Assembly (NCBI GenBank): GCA_963169135.1
Contig: CAUJEQ010000186.1
Coordinates: 1-22,011 of the forward strand
Length of the DNA stretch: 22,011 nucleotides
Direction: 5' to 3'
Origin: Chloroflexota bacterium
GTDB lineage: Bacteria; Chloroflexota; Dehalococcoidia; Tepidiformales; Tepidiformaceae
Shown here: positions 7,073 through 13,168 of the stretch, piece by piece
How the letters are laid out: the number at the start of each line of letters is the position of its first letter
Numbering within the stretch: the stretch's first letter is position 1
The notes under the pieces: model-generated
The model's database searches: none
Seen by the model: only the letters and a program-made list of their open reading frames with translations
What the model was told of the DNA's origin: nothing
Made by a program: the position numbers and the translations under genes

Positions 7073-9091
7073 ATGTCCACGGCGCCCGGGAGACGGGCCT
7101 TCGGCATCACTCCCACCCGGCCTCGCGGGGTTGCGATTGCGCTCGGCGGCATCTTCGCGCTGCTGACGCTCGATGCCACGCTACGCGAACGGGGCGACCT
7201 CGACTACCGGCTGATGCGGGCGATCGCTCGCGTTGACTTTCCGGGACTTGATCCGCTGCTCCGCTTCGCATCGGAGCTGACCGGCAGCTTCTGGGCGGTC
7301 ACGCTCTGGGCTTCCCTGGTCGTCATCTTCCTGGTCACTCGCCGGTGGCTGGAGACCACAGCGATGGCGGCGTTCCCGCTGGTCGGCGGGCTGAATTCGC
7401 TCATCAGAGAACTCGTCGGCCGCCCCCGGCCTGAGCCGTGGCGAACGGGCCTGCCGCGTCTCTCCGGCGAAGAGTTCGCGGGTATTGGCGTGGCAAATGA
7501 CTTCGTGAGCTTCCCGAGTGGGCATGTCGTCGGGGCGGTGTTGCTCTGGGGCTTCCTGTTCATCCTGGCAGGCAGCCTCCGGCCCACCCTGCTCCGCCGG
7601 GCAGCCCGGACGGTGTGCGTGCTCGTCATCGTCGCGTCCGGGTTCTCACGCGTGTGGCTTGCGGCGCACTGGACCGGCGACGTGCTTGCCGCCTACGCGC
7701 TCGGGGGGTTCGCGCTGCTCGTGATCGGAGTGATGTTTCGCGACCTCTCTCCGTCCGTCCGCGGCGTGCCGCTGGTCAAGGCGGGGTGGGTGCCGCACGA
7801 CGACTCCTCACGGCACGCACACGCGCTCACAAGCACGATCCTCTTCCGCGGCGACGAGGTGACGAAGGTCTACAACCCGGGCTTCGTCCCGCGCCTGATT
7901 TACTGGATCTCGTTCCAGGCCCCGTTTGGGTACGCGCACAACCCGGTCGCGCTGGAGGCGGCGGTTTTGCGCCGGAACCTCGCGGGCAAGCTCACCGAGT
8001 ACTGGTTCGGGACGAATACCGTAGCCGAGGCGCTGCGCGTTGATGTCGTGGACGGCCGCTGGGCGATCACGGGCCGGTTCACCGATGGCGTCGAGCCGCG
8101 CGACCACCACGAGGCCCGCCGCTTCCTGTTTGAGCTGGCCGACCGCTTCGATCAGGCGGGGCTGCCAACGTGGCAGATCGACCCCCGGCAACCGCGCTCG
8201 CTCGGAAACCTGCTCGAGCTCCCCGACGGCAGCTACCGCATCATCGACCTCGAGTCCGGACTCGTGTCACCGCTTGCCTCCCCACGGGCGTGGTGGCGCG
8301 CCTTCCGGCGGGGGCTCGTGCCGTTCTACGACGATGTGTACTTCGACCTCACCCGCGCCTACGTCGAACAGGAAGCCGGCTCGATGGCACGTCAGCGAGG
8401 CGAGGCCTGGGTGGACGACCTGCGCGATCTCGTCGGCCGCGCCGAGGAACGGACGCGAGCCTGGCACAACTCGGAACCGCGTCTCTGGGGCAAGGCCGCT
8501 CACTGGGTCATGACAGGCTTCGGCGTGTTCGGCTTTCGTGGATGGATCGGTACGAAGAAGGCCGTGGGCCAGAACCGTGCCCAGAGGTGGCTGTACTCGT
8601 CCATCGAAAGGTGGGAATTGGAGGGCCGCGTGACCGGGATCGATGCGGCGAAACTCCGGTCGGCAGTTGATAGCCCCGAGGTCCAGACCGTCATCCCACA
8701 CTTCGGCGTACACCTCCTGATCGGTGTCGCGCTGCGGTTTCCCATCGGCAGCATCACCCGCGTCTCGTACACGACTGGCAACCTGCTCATCGCCTGTTTG
8801 CGCCTGGCAACCCGCCGGATCAGCCACGACGAGTGGCGCCTGGCCGTCGGCACCCACTCGCCACTGGTGATTCTGATTGCGGCGATGCCCGGGATCGGGA
8901 CATTTTCCTACCTGGCAGCCCGTCCGGTGCGCAGCAACCACCTCCTGGTCCGCCTCGTCTTCGACTCGGCGGGCGAGAAGTTGCCGTTCCACGTCTACCG
9001 CCGTCTCGGATTGAAGCGGTTGGTCGCCGGGCGTGGCCACGGGCAGTCCTCGCGGACACCAGACACCGCAACCGGCAGCGACGCGGCATGA
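7073..9091 (+). CDS. PAP2 phosphatase fused to a kinase-like domain and C-terminal membrane segments
   Basis: A 672-residue protein in three parts. Residues 1-225 form a polytopic PAP2 (lipid phosphatase) domain. All three motifs are present: RELVGRPRP (112-120, with Arg in place of the usual first Lys), FPSGH (147-151) and SRVWLAAHWTGD (192-203, catalytic H199 and D203). Residues about 250-470 look kinase-like: VTKVYN (K265), an alpha-C-like Glu (E295), a catalytic-loop-like segment D370-N379 (IDPRQPRSLGN), then LPDGSYRIIDLESG with D392 in the DFG position. Residues about 540-612 contain further hydrophobic segments. The likely role is dephosphorylation, and perhaps phosphorylation, of an envelope lipid or isoprenoid phosphate. 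The kinase call is from motifs only and the substrate is unknown. The stop overlaps the PhoD gene start (ATGA), so the two are translationally coupled. Confidence 0.82.
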   Translation: MSTAPGRRAFGITPTRPRGVAIALGGIFALLTLDATLRERGDLDYRLMRAIARVDFPGLDPLLRFASELTGSFWAVTLWASLVVIFLVTRRWLETTAMAAFPLVGGLNSLIRELVGRPRPEPWRTGLPRLSGEEFAGIGVANDFVSFPSGHVVGAVLLWGFLFILAGSLRPTLLRRAARTVCVLVIVASGFSRVWLAAHWTGDVLAAYALGGFALLVIGVMFRDLSPSVRGVPLVKAGWVPHDDSSRHAHALTSTILFRGDEVTKVYNPGFVPRLIYWISFQAPFGYAHNPVALEAAVLRRNLAGKLTEYWFGTNTVAEALRVDVVDGRWAITGRFTDGVEPRDHHEARRFLFELADRFDQAGLPTWQIDPRQPRSLGNLLELPDGSYRIIDLESGLVSPLASPRAWWRAFRRGLVPFYDDVYFDLTRAYVEQEAGSMARQRGEAWVDDLRDLVGRAEERTRAWHNSEPRLWGKAAHWVMTGFGVFGFRGWIGTKKAVGQNRAQRWLYSSIERWELEGRVTGIDAAKLRSAVDSPEVQTVIPHFGVHLLIGVALRFPIGSITRVSYTTGNLLIACLRLATRRISHDEWRLAVGTHSPLVILIAAMPGIGTFSYLAARPVRSNHLLVRLVFDSAGEKLPFHVYRRLGLKRLVAGRGHGQSSRTPDTATGSDAA

Positions 9092-10857
9092 GCGGCTCAT
9101 CGGGGCGCCACATCTGGTTTCTCCACACGCACGGCACTTTGCGCCTGGAAGATGAAGTCCGGCTCGCGGTCTTGTGGGGTGCGCGTGGGCTTGGCGCGTT
9201 CGCGCTCGGCGTGTTCTTCATCCTCGCGAGCCAGCAGGGCGTTCCCCGTAGCGTCCTCCAGGAACAGTGGGAGCCCACTGTCCAGTTCGCCGCGCTCGGC
9301 ATCGTTGCCGTGGGCTACGGGGTCGCATGGCGTTGGGAGGGCATCGGTGGAGCGATCATCCTCGTCGGCTCGGTCCTCCTGGGCGTCCTCGCCTCGCTTG
9401 CCTTCGAACCAGGGGTGGCGCTCTTCGGCTGCCTGGCGTTCTTCGTGCCCGGAGCGCTGTTTATCCTCTACTGGCAGCACCACCATCGGCCTGTGACCCT
9501 CGTGGGGGTCATCTCGTTCATGCTCGCACTCCTGGCGGTGGGCGGTGTGGCAGCCGGAAAGGTCTACGACCGCTACGCGGGGCCGACGCACCCCAACTCG
9601 ACTGCGGAACGCATCCGGGTCGACCTCGCCGAGTGGATCTTGTCCGGCGCCGTGACCATGGAAGGCTTCACGGTCAAGGCTCGCCTGGCGGATCCGGGAA
9701 ACGGAGCGGTGGAACTCCTGGTCGCGCCGGCGGATGGCACCGGTGGTGTGAAGGTCGTTGGGGCACAGGCCGGCCCGTCTCCCGATGGCCACGTCGTGAC
9801 CTTCCGTGCAGAAGGCTTGCGCCCCGGCACGAGGTACACCTATGCCCTTCGCCGCAGTGAGCACATCGACGAACGCCGCCGGGGCGAAGTCACCACGCTT
9901 CCCTCCGGGCCGTCGTCGTTTACCCTCGCTTTCAGCAGCTGTGCCCGGGTCGGCTCGAACGGCGAAGTGTTCGACCGCATCCGGGAGGCGGACCCGCTCC
10001 TGTATCTCATCACGGGGGACTTCCACTACCAGAACATCTCGGCAAACGACCCCGGTGCGATCCGCTCGGCGTACGACCGGAGTTTGGCCACACCCGGCCA
10101 ACAGGCGCTCTATCTGCAGACACCGATCGTCTACACCTGGGATGACCACGATTTCGGCGGCGACGGTTCCGACCGGACGACTCCGGCCCGGGAGGCCGCG
10201 CAGGCCGTCTACCGGGAGTACATCCCCCATTACGACCTGCCCGCCGGCGCCGAAAGCGGGCCGATCTACCAGGCCTTCACGGTCGGCCGGGTCCGTTTCA
10301 TCGTCACCGACGGGAGGTCCGAGCGTGACCCTGCCGGCGACGCGGACGGGATTGGTAAGTCGATGCTGGGCCAGGTGCAGAAGGATTGGTTCAAGGCGGA
10401 AGTGCTTGCAGCCAGGGAGTCCGCGGCATTGATCGTCTGGGTGAACAGCGTGCCCTGGATTGCGCAGCCCGAGCCCGGCGCGGACCACTGGGGCGCCTAC
10501 GCCACGGAGCGCCAGGAGCTAAGCGACTTCCTCGTGGCAAGCGGTGTCGACAACCTGGTGATGCTCAGCGGCGATGCCCACATGCTCGCGGCCGACGACG
10601 GGTCAAATAACACGTTCGCCTCGGATGGTTCCGGCCCTGGGTTTCCCGTGTTCCACGCCGCCGCGCTCGATCGGCCCGGCGGAGTGAAAGGCGGGCCCTA
10701 TTCCGAAGGCGCCTTCCCCGGCGGTGGCCAGTTTGGGCTCCTGACCATCACCGACGTGGGGGGGCTCGCCGTGACCGTGACGTTCAGCGGACGCGACTGG
10801 GAGGGGACTGAGGTCGTGGGCTACTCGTTCACGACCTCGCGGCGGGGGCCCGGGTAG
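9088..10857 (+). CDS. PhoD-type alkaline phosphatase/phosphodiesterase with N-terminal membrane domain
   Basis: A 589-residue protein. About five hydrophobic segments lie between residues 25 and 156, followed by a beta-rich, Fn3/PhoD N-terminal-like domain (about 185-272, ending GLRPGTRYTYALRR...TTLP). The metallophosphatase core follows: FSSCARVG (282-289), GDFHY (310-314), WDDHDFG (351-357), VTDGRSERDP (406-415) and LSGDAHML (493-500). These Asp/His clusters match the metal ligands of PhoD enzymes, which hydrolyse phosphate mono- and diesters. Classical PhoD is Tat-secreted and has no polytopic anchor; here no twin-arginine signal is seen, so the catalytic domain is membrane-tethered. ATG 9088 overlaps the previous stop by 4 bases. 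It ends 21 bases from the stop of acyl-CoA dehydrogenase 3 on the other strand, with no convincing terminator between them. Confidence 0.87.
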   Translation: MSGSSGRHIWFLHTHGTLRLEDEVRLAVLWGARGLGAFALGVFFILASQQGVPRSVLQEQWEPTVQFAALGIVAVGYGVAWRWEGIGGAIILVGSVLLGVLASLAFEPGVALFGCLAFFVPGALFILYWQHHHRPVTLVGVISFMLALLAVGGVAAGKVYDRYAGPTHPNSTAERIRVDLAEWILSGAVTMEGFTVKARLADPGNGAVELLVAPADGTGGVKVVGAQAGPSPDGHVVTFRAEGLRPGTRYTYALRRSEHIDERRRGEVTTLPSGPSSFTLAFSSCARVGSNGEVFDRIREADPLLYLITGDFHYQNISANDPGAIRSAYDRSLATPGQQALYLQTPIVYTWDDHDFGGDGSDRTTPAREAAQAVYREYIPHYDLPAGAESGPIYQAFTVGRVRFIVTDGRSERDPAGDADGIGKSMLGQVQKDWFKAEVLAARESAALIVWVNSVPWIAQPEPGADHWGAYATERQELSDFLVASGVDNLVMLSGDAHMLAADDGSNNTFASDGSGPGFPVFHAAALDRPGGVKGGPYSEGAFPGGGQFGLLTITDVGGLAVTVTFSGRDWEGTEVVGYSFTTSRRGPG

Positions 10858-10878
10858 CGGCCCGCCCCAAACGCCGGG

Positions 10879-12045
10879 TCAGTGGAACGACCCTCCGATG
10901 AGGTCGCGGGCCATGATGATGCGCTGGACTTCGCTCGGGCCCTCGCCGATGCGCCGGATGCGGATCTCGCGGTACCAGCGCTCGAGGGGCAGGTCCTTGG
11001 TCATTCCGTAGCCACCGTGGATCTGCATGGCCCGGTCCACGACACGTCCGCCGGCCTCGGTGGAGACGAGCTTGGCCATTGCGGCTTCGGTCCGGAACGG
11101 TTCGTTGCGGTTCGCCTTGTCGGCGGCGGCAAGAGTCAGCCAGCGGCTCGTGCGGATGTCAATCTCGTTGTCGACGATCATCCACTGGATCGCCTGGCGT
11201 GAGGCGAGCACGTCCCCGAAGGTCTCCCGCTGTTTGGCGTAGGCGATCGACATCTCCTGGGCCTTGACCGCGACGCTGATGCACGCCGCCGAGTAGGGGA
11301 TGCGCTGCCGGCTGAGCCGGTCGTTGGCGATCGCGAAGCCCCCATTGACTTCGCCCAGGACATTGCCAGCGGGGACACGAAGGTCCTCGAACTGCAGCTC
11401 GGTCGCGTAGCTTGTCGAGCGCAGAGTGTGGACGATGCGCCGGACGTGGAAGCCCGGAGCGTCGGTATCGACGATGAAGCAGGTAATGCCGGCGCGGCCG
11501 CGGGAGGCATCAGTGCGGGCGAACACGATCCCGTAGTCCGCACGGTCGGCGCCGCTGATGAAGATCTTCGCCCCGTTGATGACCCAGTCGTCGCCGTCCT
11601 TCACGGCGGTTGTCTGGATCGCGCGGGCCGGGTCGCTGCCGCCGGAGGGCTCCGTCAGCCCGAAGAAGCCGTGCTTCTCGCCCCGCAGGGTGGGGTAGAG
11701 GTAGCGCTCCTTCTGGTCGTCATTCGCTTCGAAGAGCTGGGCGAGGCCCGCCCCGCCGAACACGCCGTAGCAGGGAGTGTAGAGCCCTGCCCGGTGTTGC
11801 GACATTTCGATCGCCATGAGCGTGCGGGTGACGATGTCGATATCCGGGCCGCCGTACTCGGGCGGGATGTCGAGCCCGTAGAAACCCATCACCTTCACCT
11901 TCGCGGCGAGCCGGTCGTGGTCGGCGGGGTCGAGCTCGCTGGCATCGGGGTCCAGGTCCGCCTCAAGTGGGACGATCTCATCGCGGACGAACTTCCGCAC
12001 CGTTTCGGTGATCAGTCGTTGTTCATCGGAGAGTGCGAGGTCCAT
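10879..12045 (-). CDS. acyl-CoA dehydrogenase 3 (MCAD/SCAD-type catalytic Glu)
   Basis: A 388-residue acyl-CoA dehydrogenase of a different subgroup from the two earlier ones. It has FFGLTEPSGGSDPA (127-140), WVINGAKIFISGA (154-166), YAKQRETFG (269-277), MQIHGGYGMTKDLPLERWYR (340-359) and RRIGEGPSEVQR (364-375). The Glu of GEG, E368, is in the classical MCAD position, and the IVD-type position is not Glu (NDRLSRQRI). It should dehydrogenate an acyl-CoA using FAD and ETF; chain length or branching is not predictable. ATG 12045 lies only 3 bases after the stop of the GIY-YIG-like gene, so translation is probably coupled. It is the last gene of the long minus-strand run. Confidence 0.94.
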   Translation of the reverse strand: MDLALSDEQRLITETVRKFVRDEIVPLEADLDPDASELDPADHDRLAAKVKVMGFYGLDIPPEYGGPDIDIVTRTLMAIEMSQHRAGLYTPCYGVFGGAGLAQLFEANDDQKERYLYPTLRGEKHGFFGLTEPSGGSDPARAIQTTAVKDGDDWVINGAKIFISGADRADYGIVFARTDASRGRAGITCFIVDTDAPGFHVRRIVHTLRSTSYATELQFEDLRVPAGNVLGEVNGGFAIANDRLSRQRIPYSAACISVAVKAQEMSIAYAKQRETFGDVLASRQAIQWMIVDNEIDIRTSRWLTLAAADKANRNEPFRTEAAMAKLVSTEAGGRVVDRAMQIHGGYGMTKDLPLERWYREIRIRRIGEGPSEVQRIIMARDLIGGSFH

Positions 12046-12048
12046 GGC

Positions 12049-12369
12049 CTATCCCAGCCGGCCGAGGCGCAGCGGTGGCTCGGCCTGATTCAAAAGTGGC
12101 AGCTCGCCATGGGCGCCGCGGTGGAGCATGAGCAGCTCGCGGTAGCGCGTCTGGTACTGCATGTTGACCTCGTAGCGGAAGGAGTGCGCAGCGCCCGTCC
12201 GCGCTCGGAGTTCGCTCCGCAACCCGAAGAGCGAGCGCCCGCCGGCGAAGCCGATGTATTGCACCTGACCGCCCTCATCGGCGAGCTGGTAGACCCCGAG
12301 CTGACCGGGTATGCGGGCGACATTGGCCTCATCGAGAGGGATCCAGGGCTTATCGAGGTGGAGTCGCAT
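12049..12369 (-). CDS. small GIY-YIG-like domain protein, unknown function
   Basis: A 106-residue protein. It carries a GVY triad (25-27) and a YIG triad (38-40) spaced as in GIY-YIG endonucleases. A conserved Arg follows (R51, FGLRSELRAR), and Glu/Asn candidates lie later (E79, N94). The order matches a minimal GIY-YIG fold, but the C-terminal part (VNMQYQTRYRELLMLHRGAHGELPLLN) is not that of UvrC or UPF0213 families, so nuclease activity is uncertain. ATG 12369 is preferred over the longer frame start at 12405 because the latter would use the gap after the crotonase gene. It has no Shine-Dalgarno; a TAGACT lies 7 nt upstream. It sits between a crotonase and an acyl-CoA dehydrogenase. Confidence 0.7.
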   Translation of the reverse strand: MRLHLDKPWIPLDEANVARIPGQLGVYQLADEGGQVQYIGFAGGRSLFGLRSELRARTGAAHSFRYEVNMQYQTRYRELLMLHRGAHGELPLLNQAEPPLRLGRLG

Positions 12370-12376
12370 CGGCGGG

Positions 12377-12382
12377 AGTCTA
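12377..12382 (-). promoter_or_regulatory. candidate -10 hexamer TAGACT for the GIY-YIG-like / dehydrogenase 3 pair
   Basis: On the minus strand TAGACT ends 7 nt before the ATG at 12369, just after a small hairpin. There is no Shine-Dalgarno sequence. It suggests an internal, leaderless transcript for the last two genes of the run. Confidence 0.35.
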
Positions 12383-12400
12383 CGCCACCGCGGGGTGGCG
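12383..12400 (-). terminator. small hairpin after the crotonase gene
   Basis: CGCCACC, loop GCGG, GGTGGCG: a 7-bp perfect stem within the 36 bases between the crotonase stop and the GIY-YIG-like start. There is no T-run, so it may only slow or process the transcript. Confidence 0.4.
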
Positions 12401-12405
12401 TTCAC

Positions 12406-13164
12406 CTACATGCCCCTGAAGTCCGGCTGGCGCTTCTCCAGCCGCGCAGCCATACCCTCCCGCGCGTCCTGTGAAGCGCGCGCGGCATCGACGAGCGCGT
12501 CGACATCCGCGTGGGGGATGGCGTCACGGAACGCCATCTCCCGCACGAGCAGTGCCTTCATCGCCTTGAGCGATAGAGGAGCGTTAGCGGCCAACCGGTC
12601 GATGATGGCCTGGGCCTCGGCATCCAGCCGTTCCGAGGGGGCGACCCGTGTTATGACGCCCAGAGCGTGCATTCGCTCGGCCGGGACGGGGTCACCAAGC
12701 AGCAGGATCTCCCGGGTGGCGACCGGGCCCGCGACTTCGAGGAGCTTCTTTGCGAGGAACCAGGTTGGGGCGAGGCCGATCTGCGCCAGCGACATGCCGA
12801 ACCGCGCTGCAGTCGAGGCGACCACGAAATCGCAATGGAGCGCGAGTTCGTTCCCACCCGCGATGGCGTCTCCCTGGACAACAGCCACGACGGGTAGGGG
12901 GTAATGCTCGATGCGGTGAAGGACCGTCTCGATGGGGCTTGCGCCGGCAGCGGGACCGGATTGACCCCGTTCGCGCAGGTCCAGGCCCGCGCAGAACACT
13001 GGCCCCTTGGCGCGGATGACAGCCACGCGCTCATCCGGCCCGGGCTGTTCGAAGGCGGCCGCCAGCTCTTCGAGCATGAACGCGTCCATGGCGTTTCGCT
13101 TCTCGGGACGGTTGAGGGTGATGGTCCGGATCAGGGGTTCTTCGGTGATGACGATGCGTTCCAT
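12406..13164 (-). CDS. enoyl-CoA hydratase/isomerase (crotonase) family protein
   Basis: A 252-residue crotonase-fold protein starting MERIVITEEPLIRTITLNRPEKRNAM. Oxyanion-hole segments are FCAGLDL (57-63) and AIAGGNELAL (100-109). E106 aligns with Glu144 of rat mitochondrial enoyl-CoA hydratase. The second catalytic Glu (Glu164) is replaced in RFGMSLAQIGLAP by Leu126, so classical syn-hydration is doubtful. An isomerase, hydrolase or other crotonase activity is possible. ATG 13164 is only 4 bases after the stop of the CoA-transferase, so both are one transcription unit. A thioester made by the transferase is a plausible substrate. Confidence 0.88.
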   Translation of the reverse strand: MERIVITEEPLIRTITLNRPEKRNAMDAFMLEELAAAFEQPGPDERVAVIRAKGPVFCAGLDLRERGQSGPAAGASPIETVLHRIEHYPLPVVAVVQGDAIAGGNELALHCDFVVASTAARFGMSLAQIGLAPTWFLAKKLLEVAGPVATREILLLGDPVPAERMHALGVITRVAPSERLDAEAQAIIDRLAANAPLSLKAMKALLVREMAFRDAIPHADVDALVDAARASQDAREGMAARLEKRQPDFRGM

Positions 13165-13168
13165 GCGG

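Noticed and set aside
9097..10488. 463-residue minus-strand open frame opposite the PhoD gene
   Set aside because: PhoD metal motifs on the plus strand are unambiguous; the antisense frame shows Arg/Gly/Asp-rich low complexity and no motif.
10840..10885. GC-rich possible terminator between the PhoD gene and dehydrogenase 3
   Set aside because: Only about 5 contiguous pairs (GGGCC/GGCCC) can form and there is no T-run, so it is not reported as a terminator.
11428..12474. 348-residue plus-strand open frame over dehydrogenase 3, the GIY-YIG-like gene and the crotonase end
   Set aside because: It spans three minus-strand genes with family motifs and has no motif of its own.
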